Positions 1-5,885 of a stretch of DNA of 9,007 nt are shown here, piece after piece. The stretch spans positions 1-9,007 of the forward strand of contig DASWHD010000175.1 of assembly GCA_036393335.1 (NCBI GenBank). The letters are read 5' to 3'. Position 1 is the stretch's first letter. The number at the start of each line of letters is the position of its first letter. This stretch comes from DASWHD01 sp036393335. Lineage in GTDB: Bacteria > CG2-30-53-67 > CG2-30-70-394. The notes under the pieces are model-generated. The model did not search any database. It had not been told where the DNA came from and saw only the letters and a list, made by a program, of their open reading frames with translations. A program made the translations under genes and the position numbers.

Positions 1-553
1 CCACCGAGATCAGGACGTTGTGTCCGCCGTAGTAGCGCTCCTTGAAGGCGATCAGGGTCTCCCGGCTCACGCCGCGCACAATCTCCTCGGTGCCGATCAC
101 CGGGTGGGCGATGCCGCTCTCGCAGAAGTGCGCGTACGCGCGGTCGGCCAGGTAGGATCCCGGGTCGTCGTCGTAGCGGCGCATCTCCGAGACGATGACC
201 TCGCGCTCCTTTTCCAGCTCGTCCGCCGGGAAGGTGGCGTTCTGGTAGACGTCACAGACGATCTCGAACGCCTCGTCGAGCCGCTCGCGTAGGGCCGTGA
301 TGTGGTAGACGGTCTGGTCGAACCAGGTCCAGGCGTTGAGCTTGCCGCCGATGCGGTTGGCGTCGCGGTTGATCTGCTTGGCGTCACGCTTCGCCGTGCC
401 CTTGAAGAACATGTGCTCCAAGAAGTGGGCCGCGCCATAGGTCGCCGGCTCCTCCACCGAGGAGCCGACGTTGGTGAGGATCTGGATGTTCACCACGTCG
501 CTCTGGTTCTGATGAAAGAGCAGACGGGTGTTGTTCACTTCGAGCAGCTTCAT
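1..553 (-). CDS. M16 (insulinase/pitrilysin-type) zinc metallopeptidase, N-terminal part
   Basis: The reverse strand reads an open frame of 184 codons from ATG at 553-551 to the window edge; the C-terminal remainder lies outside. The protein starts MKLLEVNNTRLLFHQ and carries the inverted zinc motif HFLEH (H43, E46, H47). The third ligand is probably E123 in the stretch EREVIVSEM, 76 residues after H47 as in mitochondrial processing peptidase-type members. GGKLNAWT (69-76) and the HPVIGTEE segment are also typical of M16 enzymes. No signal peptide is visible, so a cytoplasmic location is likely. A GGAG ribosome binding site (minus strand, 562-559) sits 5 nt before the ATG and supports this start. 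The family cleaves peptides inside a two-lobed chamber; the substrate here is unknown. It is transcribed divergently from nth. The family assignment is firm; whether it is an active single-chain peptidase or half of a two-subunit pair cannot be judged from this part. Confidence 0.93.
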   Translation of the reverse strand, partial: MKLLEVNNTRLLFHQNQSDVVNIQILTNVGSSVEEPATYGAAHFLEHMFFKGTAKRDAKQINRDANRIGGKLNAWTWFDQTVYHITALRERLDEAFEIVCDVYQNATFPADELEKEREVIVSEMRRYDDDPGSYLADRAYAHFCESGIAHPVIGTEEIVRGVSRETLIAFKERYYGGHNVLISV

Positions 554-618
554 GGATGCTCCGGATCGGTAGCCAGTAGAGAGTAGACAGGGGGTGCCCG
601 AGGGTCGAGCCACGCGCT

Positions 619-719
619 CCCCCTCCCCCTGGGAGGGGGCTGGGGGGAGGGCGTGAGGAGCGAGCGGTACGCCTGATCCGACCGCCCCCACCCCGACCCT
701 CCCCCGGTGGGGGAGGGGG
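619..719. repeat. Pair of mirror-image C/G-rich hairpins with G-quadruplex motifs
   Basis: Two perfect 9-bp stem-loops lie in the divergent intergenic region. The first pairs 619-627 with 631-639 (loop CCT). The second pairs 697-705 with 709-717 (loop GGT). Each is followed outward by another G-run block, and the second unit is an inverted, diverged copy of the first. Four G-tracts separated by 1-2 nt lie on the + strand at 631-651 and on the - strand at 705-685, which fits the G-quadruplex consensus. The units look like a dispersed GC-rich palindromic intergenic repeat (REP-like) rather than a terminator, because no T-tract follows either stem. The rest of 554-748 shows no promoter I can support. 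Confidence 0.7.
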
Positions 720-748
720 CTGTGAGATGCTAGCGGCACGGTGCCACT

Positions 749-1390
749 GTGAGAAAGCAGGCGATCCAGCAACTCTTCGAGCACCTGCGCGCCGAGCGGC
801 CCGAGCCCAAGGGCGAGCTGGCGTGGTCTAGCCCGTTCGAGCTGCTGGTGGCGGTGGTGCTCTCCGCCCAGGCCACCGACGTCTCGGTCAACCTGGCGAC
901 CCGCGAGCTGTTCCCCGTGGCCAACACCCCCCAGGCGCTGCTGGCGCTGGGGGTGGATGGCCTGATCCCGTACATACGCCACATCGGCCTGTTCAACAGC
1001 AAGGCGCGCCACCTGATCGCCGCCGCGCAGATCCTCCTCGACGAGCACGGCGGCGAGGTGCCCAACGACCGCGACGCGCTCATGCGCCTGCCGGGCGTGG
1101 GGCGCAAGTCGGCGAACGTCATCCTCAACAACGCCTGGGACCACGAGACCATCGCCGTGGATACCCACGTCTTCCGGGTCGCCAACCGCACCGGGCTGGC
1201 CCCGGGCAAGACGGTGCGCGAGGTGGAGGAGCGGCTCCTCAAGGTGGTACCACCGGAGTTCCGCCGCCACGCCCACCACTGGCTCATCCTTCACGGCCGC
1301 TACACCTGCACTGCACGCCGGCCGAAGTGCCCCCGATGCCCCATCGCCGGCGAGTGCACCTATCGCGACAAGACCCCGCCGTCCCCGTAG
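749..1390 (+). CDS. nth: Endonuclease III (DNA glycosylase/AP lyase)
   Basis: This 213-residue protein is a bifunctional base-excision repair enzyme that removes oxidised pyrimidines such as thymine glycol and nicks the abasic site. The helix-hairpin-helix LPGVGRKSANV carries the catalytic lysine K120, and the general acid/base D138 lies in AVDTHVFRV; both numbers equal those of the E. coli enzyme (211 residues). The C-terminal [4Fe-4S] ligands are C187, C194, C197 and C203 (C-x6-C-x2-C-x5-C), again at E. coli positions. The N-terminal SSPFELLVAVVLSAQATDVSVN block is strongly conserved. The start is GTG: an in-frame TAG at 731-733 lies just upstream and no other start codon sits between, so the choice is nearly forced even though no good Shine-Dalgarno sequence is visible. 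A small perfect inverted repeat (735-745) overlaps the leader. It stands alone, divergent from the M16 gene and separated by about 240 bases from the next operon. Confidence 0.98.
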   Translation: MRKQAIQQLFEHLRAERPEPKGELAWSSPFELLVAVVLSAQATDVSVNLATRELFPVANTPQALLALGVDGLIPYIRHIGLFNSKARHLIAAAQILLDEHGGEVPNDRDALMRLPGVGRKSANVILNNAWDHETIAVDTHVFRVANRTGLAPGKTVREVEERLLKVVPPEFRRHAHHWLILHGRYTCTARRPKCPRCPIAGECTYRDKTPPSP

Positions 1391-1459
1391 TACCACGGCT
1401 CCCGACCCCCGAGCGGTCACATCGCCGAAAGTGCCTCGATAGCCGCCCGACGATCCGTC

Positions 1460-1572
1460 TTCCATCTAAGGAAGGCAGGAAGATCAGGAACGCAGGAAGG
1501 GTGGAGCAGCGGGCCGGGTGGGAGGAATGGATTCCTGCCTTCCTGCCCCTTTCCTGCCTTCCTTAGATGAAA
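1460..1572. repeat. Long imperfect hairpin element between nth and the glycerol-phosphate operon
   Basis: A 19-bp perfect inverted repeat pairs 1463-1481 with 1551-1569, and extends to 22 bp (1460-1572) with one mismatch. Inside, a second block (CAGGAA-N-GCAGGAA, 1485-1498) pairs with its near-complement at 1534-1547, and an inner stem GGAAT/ATTCC (1524-1528, 1531-1535) closes the centre. The arms are built from repeats of a GGCAGGAA-like unit, purine-rich on the left and pyrimidine-rich on the right. It ends about 56 bp before the next start codon. It could be a non-autonomous repeat element or a structured bidirectional terminator; no T-tract typical of an intrinsic terminator follows. The other bases of 1391-1628 hold nothing I can identify apart from a 5-bp stem (1612-1616 with 1622-1626) just before the next ATG. 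Confidence 0.75.
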
Positions 1573-1628
1573 ACGGGCAACACCGTCGGCCGTGTCGCCC
1601 TTGAGGTGGTCATGAGACTCCCTCATAA

Positions 1629-2414
1629 ATGGCCATGGCCCCCCTCCCTGCCGGCACCTACCCGCCGTGGGTCATCGCCCACCGCGGCGCCTCGGCGGAC
1701 TACCCGGAGAACACCCACGCGGCCTTCGCGGCGGCCCTGGGCCTGCCGATCGCCGGCATCGAGCTGGACGTGCAACTCTCCCGCGACGGCATGCCGGTGG
1801 TCTTTCACCACCGCACCCTCGCCCGGGCCGGCCGGCGCGGCCGGCGCGTTCACCAATTGGATCTGACGGAGCTGCGCCGGCTCGATGCCGGCGGCTGGCT
1901 CGCCCGCCGCTTCCGCGGCGAGCCCTTGCCCGCCCTGGACGAGGTCCTGGAGCGGTACGGCGGCCGCACCCTTCTCCTGCTGGAGGTGAAGGCCCGGCGC
2001 ACGGTGGACACCCCCGAACGCCATCTGGAGCTGGCACGGCGCGTCGTCGATGCGGTGCGCGCCCGCCGCCTCGACGACGCGGTCTACCTCCTCTCCTTCA
2101 ACCCGGCGGTCCTCGCCGAGGTCCACCGGGTCGCCCCCCACCTGCGCTGCGTGCGCAACCTGGACGAGCCGATCCCCTTGCGCGGCCGTGGCGCGCCGCG
2201 GCCCGGCGCCCTGGCGGCCCTGTGCGTCGATGTACGGCGCCTCACCCGGGCGTTCGTCGACCAGGCCCACCGCCACGACCTCCCGGTCTTGAGCTACACC
2301 TGCAACACTCCCCGTACCGTGAACCGCGCCCTGGGCGCGGGGATCGATGCGCTGATCTCGGATCGCCCCGCCTGGCTGGCGGACTACCTCTCCCGCCGGG
2401 AGCCACGACCATGA
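1629..2414 (+). CDS. Glycerophosphodiester phosphodiesterase (UgpQ-like, cytoplasmic)
   Basis: This 261-residue protein belongs to the GDPD TIM-barrel family, which hydrolyses glycerophosphodiesters (deacylated phospholipid head groups) to sn-glycerol 3-phosphate and an alcohol, with a divalent metal. Visible motifs in order: AHRGASADYPENT (H18, R19, E26, N27), IELDVQLSRDG (E45, D47), VVFHH (H60), LLLEVK (E119, K121), and C-terminal LISDRP (D245-P247). These cover the usual catalytic and metal-binding residues. One oddity is HH at 60-61, where most family members have HD. There is no signal peptide and the length is close to that of E. coli UgpQ (about 247), so it should act in the cytoplasm. 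An in-frame TAA at 1626-1628 directly precedes the ATG, making 1629 the first possible start; a second ATG at 1635 is an alternative. No strong ribosome binding site is seen. Its TGA overlaps the glpD ATG (ATGA), so the two are co-transcribed and probably translationally coupled. Confidence 0.92.
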   Translation: MAMAPLPAGTYPPWVIAHRGASADYPENTHAAFAAALGLPIAGIELDVQLSRDGMPVVFHHRTLARAGRRGRRVHQLDLTELRRLDAGGWLARRFRGEPLPALDEVLERYGGRTLLLLEVKARRTVDTPERHLELARRVVDAVRARRLDDAVYLLSFNPAVLAEVHRVAPHLRCVRNLDEPIPLRGRGAPRPGALAALCVDVRRLTRAFVDQAHRHDLPVLSYTCNTPRTVNRALGAGIDALISDRPAWLADYLSRREPRP

Positions 2415-3994
2415 AGCGCGATTTCGCCGCCCTGCGCGACGGGCCCTTCGACCTCCTGGTGGTGGGTGGCGGGATCTACGGGGCGTGGACCGCCTACGAC
2501 GCGGCACTGCGCGGCCTCAGGGTCGCCCTGGTGGAGCGCACCGACTGGGCCTCCGGCACCTCGTCCGCCTCCTCCAAGCTGATCCATGGCGGCCTGCGCT
2601 ACCTGCGCCACCTGTGGGTGAGGACGGTGCAGAAGTCCCTGCTGGAGCGGCGCACCCTGTCACGCATCGCGCCGCATCAGGTGCGTCCCCTGCGCTTCCT
2701 CTTCCCCACCTACCGCCACCAACCGGTCAACCGGCTATCGATCTGGTTCGGCCTCACCCTCTATGACCTCCTTGCGGGCCGCAACCAGCCCGTGGCCCGT
2801 CACCGGACCCTGCGTCGCGAGGCGGTGGCCAAGGCATACCCCTTCCTGCGCACAGATGCCCTCGCCGGTGGCTTCTTCTACGGCGACTGCGGCACGGACG
2901 ACGCCCGCCTCACCCTGGAGGTGGTCGATGCGGCGCGGCGCGCCGGCGCGCTGGTAGTGAACCACGCGCCGGTGGCCGAGTTGCTGCGCGCCCGGGGGCG
3001 AGTGGCGGGGGGCGCCGTGGCCGACGCCACGACCGGAGCGACCATCGAGGTCCAGGCGGCGGTGACGGTGGTGGCCGCCGGCCCGTGGTCCCGTACCTTG
3101 CTGGACGGCACCACCCGTGGCCGGCTGTGTCGCTTCACCAAAGGGGTCCACTTGGTGCTGCCCGCCCTGCCGTGCAGCGACGCGCTGCTCCTGGTGGCCG
3201 CCTCCGACGGCCGGGTCTTCTTCCTCATCCCGTGGTACGGCAAGACCCTGGTGGGCACCACCGACACCGCCTATGACGGCGCGCCGGATGCAGTGAGGGT
3301 GGAGCAGGCCGACGTCGACTATCTGCTCTCCGAGCTGCGCGTCCACGTGCCGGGCCTGGGGTGGGAGGAGTCCGACATCCTCGGCCGCTTCGCCGGCCTG
3401 CGCACCCTGCGCAACGTCGGCGGCGTCACCCCCTCCGCGGTCACCCGGGAGTGGCGGCTGGAGAGCCCCGAGCCGGGGCTCCTCCTGCCGGTGGGGGGCA
3501 AGCTGACGTCGGCGCGGGTGGATGCCGGACGGGTCGTCGCCGGGGTGTTGAAGGCCCTGGGGCGGCGGATCGGACACCTGCCCACCGATCGGCCCCTGCC
3601 GTGGGCGCCGGAGGGGCCGTTCACGCCGTGGCAGGGGGCGATGCAGGCCGCCGGGGTGGCGGCAGGCCTCGACGAAGAGACCGCCCTGTGGACGGCCCAT
3701 CGCTTCGGGGCGCGGGTTACGGACCTCCACGACCTCGTCCGCGCTCGCCCGGACCTGGCGCGGCGCGTGGTGGCGACCGCACCGTTCTGCCGCGGCGAGA
3801 TTTGCCTCGCCGCCCGCGACGAGATGGCCACCACCCTGGAGGACGCCCTGCGCCGCCGCCTCCCTGCCACCCTGTTCGCCCCCATCGACGGGGCGGTCGC
3901 CGGCGATGCGGCGGCTCTGATGGGAGAGGCCCTCGGCTGGGACGCGGCCCGGCGGCGACGTGAGGTCGCCGACTTCCTGGGGCCGGACCCGTGA
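2411..3994 (+). CDS. glpD: Aerobic-type glycerol-3-phosphate dehydrogenase (FAD, quinone-linked)
   Basis: The 527-residue product is an FAD-dependent GlpD, which oxidises sn-glycerol 3-phosphate to dihydroxyacetone phosphate and passes electrons to quinone at the inner membrane face. The N-terminal Rossmann motif is VVGGGIYG (G19, G21, G24). It is followed by the family signature SSASSKLIHGGLRYL (51-65), nearly identical to E. coli GlpD. PWYGKTLVGTTDT (275-286), GRFAGLRTL (325-333) and GGKLTSAR (362-369) mark the FAD and substrate region; a DAO_C-type C-terminal domain covers roughly 405-525. E. coli GlpD has 501 residues. Two positions are unusual: A368 where most members have tyrosine (GGKLTTYR), and RRRLPATLF (481-489) where an RRT-type motif is usual. 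The start overlaps the upstream stop by 4 nt, and a GGGAG sequence (2398-2402) lies 8 nt upstream. The open frame extends further upstream, but that part only shadows the phosphodiesterase gene. The 3' end overlaps the kinase start as GTGA. Confidence 0.94.
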   Translation: MKRDFAALRDGPFDLLVVGGGIYGAWTAYDAALRGLRVALVERTDWASGTSSASSKLIHGGLRYLRHLWVRTVQKSLLERRTLSRIAPHQVRPLRFLFPTYRHQPVNRLSIWFGLTLYDLLAGRNQPVARHRTLRREAVAKAYPFLRTDALAGGFFYGDCGTDDARLTLEVVDAARRAGALVVNHAPVAELLRARGRVAGGAVADATTGATIEVQAAVTVVAAGPWSRTLLDGTTRGRLCRFTKGVHLVLPALPCSDALLLVAASDGRVFFLIPWYGKTLVGTTDTAYDGAPDAVRVEQADVDYLLSELRVHVPGLGWEESDILGRFAGLRTLRNVGGVTPSAVTREWRLESPEPGLLLPVGGKLTSARVDAGRVVAGVLKALGRRIGHLPTDRPLPWAPEGPFTPWQGAMQAAGVAAGLDEETALWTAHRFGARVTDLHDLVRARPDLARRVVATAPFCRGEICLAARDEMATTLEDALRRRLPATLFAPIDGAVAGDAAALMGEALGWDAARRRREVADFLGPDP

Positions 3995-5370
3995 TCGTCG
4001 CCCTCGACCTCGGCTCCACCCGCATCAAGGCGGGCGTGCTCGGGGACGACGGCGCCATGGCGACCGTGCATTCGGCGCCGGCCCCACCCCTGACCGGCGC
4101 CGGTCCGGTCCGGGAATCCGACCCGGTGGCCTACGAGCGGGCGGTGTCGGGCCTGCTCGACGAGCTGCTTGCCGGGGCGGACCGGGCCGCCGTGCGCCTC
4201 AGCCTCGCCACGCAGCGCGGCACTTTTTGCTTGTGGGAGCGCGACACCGGACGCCCGGTGACACGGCTGATCTCCTGGCAAGATCGTCGGTCCGCGGCGT
4301 GGTGTGACGCCCACCGCGACCAGGAGGCGGCGATCCGTGCCACCACCGGCCTCCTCCTCTCCCCCCACTACGCCGGGACCAAGCTCGCCACCCTACTCGC
4401 GGCAGACCCCGCCCTCGCCCCGCGCCTGGCCAGCGGAAGCCTCCTGTTCGGCACCCTGGAGAGCTACCTCGTCTGGCAGTGGAGCGGCGGGCGCGCCCAC
4501 CACACCGACCTCACCATGGCCGCACGCACCCTGCTGTGCGACCCGGTGGCGGGCCGCTGGGCCAGGCCCCTGCTCGAACTGTTCGGCGTGCCCGCCCCCT
4601 GCCTGCCGGCGATCGGCGACAGCGGCGGCTTGGCTATCCCCCTGAGAGGGGGCGAGGTGATCGCGGTGACCCTCGCCGACCAGGCGTCCGCCGCCCGGGC
4701 GGTCCTCGGCGGTGACCACGACGTGACCCTGATCAACCTCGGCACCGGCGGCTTCATCCTGCAGCCCACCGGTCCAGCGATGGTGTGGCGGCCGGGCTAC
4801 CTCGCCGGGCCGCTCCTCGCCCAAGGCGGCCGGGCGCAGGGCTACGCCCTGGAGGGGACGATCAACGGTGCCGGCCCGGCGATCGACCAGTACGGGCCCG
4901 GCCCCACGGACCTACCGGAGGTCGACCCCTGCCCGGAGGCCTTCGCCCTCCCCGACCTGGCCGGCATCGGCGCCCCCCACTGGCGGCCCGACCTCGCCCA
5001 CCGACTCTCGCCCGCCGCCGCGGCCCTCGACGCCACCGGCCGCCGCCGGGTCGCCCTGGAGGGGGTGCTGTTCCGGGTGCGGGAGATCGTCGACGACCTG
5101 GAGGCGGACGCGCCGCCCCACCGCCTTCTCCTCACCGGCGGTCTCGCCCGCGACCCGGCGGTCGCGCAGGGTCTCGCCGCCTGTCTCGGCCGCCCCGTGG
5201 AGGAGGTCGACCAACCCGAGGCCACCCTCCTCGGTGCGGCACGCCTCGCCACCGGCATCACCGCCCCGCCCCCACCCGCCACCCACACGGTCGCCCCCGG
5301 CGCCCCCGGCGCCTTCCTGCGAGCAAAATACCCTCGCTGGCGCGCCTGGCTGGCAACCGTGCTCGGGTGA
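3991..5370 (+). CDS. FGGY-family carbohydrate kinase, glycerol kinase-like but divergent
   Basis: This 459-residue protein is an FGGY kinase, which phosphorylates polyols or sugars with ATP. Motifs: N-terminal phosphate loop ALDLGSTRIKAG (4-15), ISWQDRRS (94-101), GTLESYLVW (154-162), catalytic-base region LADQASAAR (D230, Q231), INLGTGGF (249-256), YALEGTINGAG (285-295), GIGAPHW (325-331) and LLLTGGLARDP (379-389). These resemble glycerol kinase, and the overlap with glpD (GTGA) supports a role in making glycerol 3-phosphate. The pocket differs from E. coli GlpK, however. The GlpK pair R83-E84 reads R76-G77 here, and the segment around GlpK Y135 reads SPHYAGTK. The protein is about 40 residues shorter than typical GlpK (about 500). 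Residues 424-441 form a Pro/Ala/Gly/Thr-rich linker before the last basic-aromatic segment. GTG is the start; the ribosome site is weak, as expected for a coupled gene. Family is certain; glycerol as substrate is inferred mainly from the neighbours, so I give no symbol. Confidence 0.88.
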   Translation: MIVALDLGSTRIKAGVLGDDGAMATVHSAPAPPLTGAGPVRESDPVAYERAVSGLLDELLAGADRAAVRLSLATQRGTFCLWERDTGRPVTRLISWQDRRSAAWCDAHRDQEAAIRATTGLLLSPHYAGTKLATLLAADPALAPRLASGSLLFGTLESYLVWQWSGGRAHHTDLTMAARTLLCDPVAGRWARPLLELFGVPAPCLPAIGDSGGLAIPLRGGEVIAVTLADQASAARAVLGGDHDVTLINLGTGGFILQPTGPAMVWRPGYLAGPLLAQGGRAQGYALEGTINGAGPAIDQYGPGPTDLPEVDPCPEAFALPDLAGIGAPHWRPDLAHRLSPAAAALDATGRRRVALEGVLFRVREIVDDLEADAPPHRLLLTGGLARDPAVAQGLAACLGRPVEEVDQPEATLLGAARLATGITAPPPPATHTVAPGAPGAFLRAKYPRWRAWLATVLG

Positions 5371-5488
5371 CGCTGAGCTTTCCAGCACCGCGCGGCCGCA
5401 GATGGCGGAACCGCCGCGGCGTTTCGCCCTACGCCTAGCCCGCATTTCTCACCAGGGATCGTGGCGAGCGCGCGCAGATGGTCGTAGA

Positions 5489-5565
5489 TCCTGGTCGGCC
5501 CGCAAGTCCGAGTCCGCAGGCAACCTTGCAGGTTGTCGAGGACTCGGACGAGGACCCGGCCAGGA
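5489..5565. repeat. Nested stem-loop inside the MITE-like element
   Basis: Three coaxial stems are visible. The outer one pairs 5489-5498 with 5556-5565 (10 bp, one G-T). The middle one pairs 5506-5515 (GTCCGAGTCC) with 5540-5549 perfectly. The inner one pairs 5521-5525 with 5531-5535 around a TTGCA loop. Internal loops of 6-7 nt and 4-5 nt separate them. It forms the left-central part of the 206-bp element and would fold well as RNA or as a cruciform. Confidence 0.65.
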
Positions 5566-5572
5566 GATACGG

Positions 5573-5592
5573 CCTGCCTGCCGGCAGGCAGG
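5573..5592. repeat. Perfect 20-bp palindrome inside the MITE-like element
   Basis: The half-site CCTGCCTGCC (5573-5582) is followed with no spacer by its exact reverse complement (5583-5592). It lies between the nested stem-loop and the right terminal repeat. A spacer-less palindrome is better suited to binding a dimeric protein or extruding as a cruciform than to acting as a terminator; no T-tract follows. Its function is unknown. Confidence 0.7.
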
Positions 5593-5640
5593 GCGGTTGC
5601 GCGGGCGCAGCAGATTCATGGTGAGAAATGCGGGCTAGGT

Positions 5641-5822
5641 AGACCGGATGGAGCGGGACGCTCCATCCGGTCTGATGGCGGGCGTCAGCCCGCCATCCAC
5701 GGGGAGTGAAGCCACCCGGACCTGCGCCGGGTGGCGAGGGGGGCGCGTGGCGTCCCCCTCCATATCAGGGCGGATGCCCGAAGGGCGATCCGCCAACACC
5801 GAACCGGGGTCGGATCGACCCC
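5641..5822. repeat. Array of six consecutive hairpins with unrelated stems
   Basis: Six inverted repeats follow one another. H1: 5641-5655 with 5659-5673 (15 bp perfect, loop GGA). H2: 5674-5683 with 5688-5697 (10 bp, loop GTCA). H3: 5711-5719 with 5727-5735 (9 bp). H4: 5736-5742 with 5754-5760 (7 bp, extended inward with one G-T). H5: 5769-5779 with 5783-5794 (11 bp with one bulged G). H6: 5806-5812 with 5816-5822 (7 bp, loop GAT). H1/H2 and H3/H4 abut with no spacer; other gaps are 8-13 nt. The stems differ in sequence, so this is not a tandem repeat. H5 resembles the GGCGGAT/ATCCGCC palindromes scattered in many proteobacterial genomes. No frame through the array looks coding. The 63 bases from 5823 to 5885 show no promoter I can support. 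With 5371-5433, which holds only a 5-bp stem (5404-5408 with 5411-5415), this completes the gene-free stretch. Confidence 0.75.
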
Positions 5823-5885
5823 TGTGCGGATCGGCGGCGCCCCTTTACCCTAGCGCTTGCGTGGCCTCGCCGCGCCTCCTGTGCC

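Larger units (their letters stand above)
5434..5639. mobile_element. 206-bp MITE-like element with 21-bp perfect terminal inverted repeats
   Basis: The left end (5434-5454, beginning CCTAGCCCGCATTT) is the exact reverse complement of the right end (5619-5639, ending AAATGCGGGCTAGG). The interior has no coding frame that looks real and no transposase, but is rich in secondary structure. No exact direct repeat flanks the outer ends: TACG lies on the left and TAGA on the right. The palindrome CTAG inside each end could itself be a target duplication that reads as part of the repeat. Size, terminal repeats and non-coding interior fit a miniature inverted-repeat element mobilised in trans. The CCT-beginning ends recall IS1380-type termini, but that link is only an impression. 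Confidence 0.72.

Noticed and set aside
20..586. + strand frames opposite the M16 peptidase
   Set aside because: Antisense shadows; the minus-strand frame has the HxxEH zinc motif, a good ribosome binding site and full M16 similarity.
1327..1626. Small open frames on both strands across the nth-operon spacer
   Set aside because: They read through the inverted-repeat element, have no ribosome site or recognisable protein family, and are explained by low stop-codon frequency.
1667..2410. A 248-codon N-terminal extension of GlpD
   Set aside because: This part is out of frame over the phosphodiesterase gene, is Pro/Arg/Gly-rich without motifs, and GlpD homology begins at MKRDF (2411) with its own ribosome site.
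5429..5643. Target-site duplication flanking the MITE-like element
   Set aside because: The bases outside the ends (TACG left, TAGA right) agree only in their first two positions, too little to claim a duplication.
5641..5673. Intrinsic terminator of the glycerol-phosphate operon
   Set aside because: The stem is strong, but no T-rich tract follows on either strand and another hairpin begins at the next base. Termination here remains possible but is not shown by the sequence.
5641..5822. CRISPR array
   Set aside because: There is no recurring direct repeat and no uniform spacers; the hairpins all differ in sequence.
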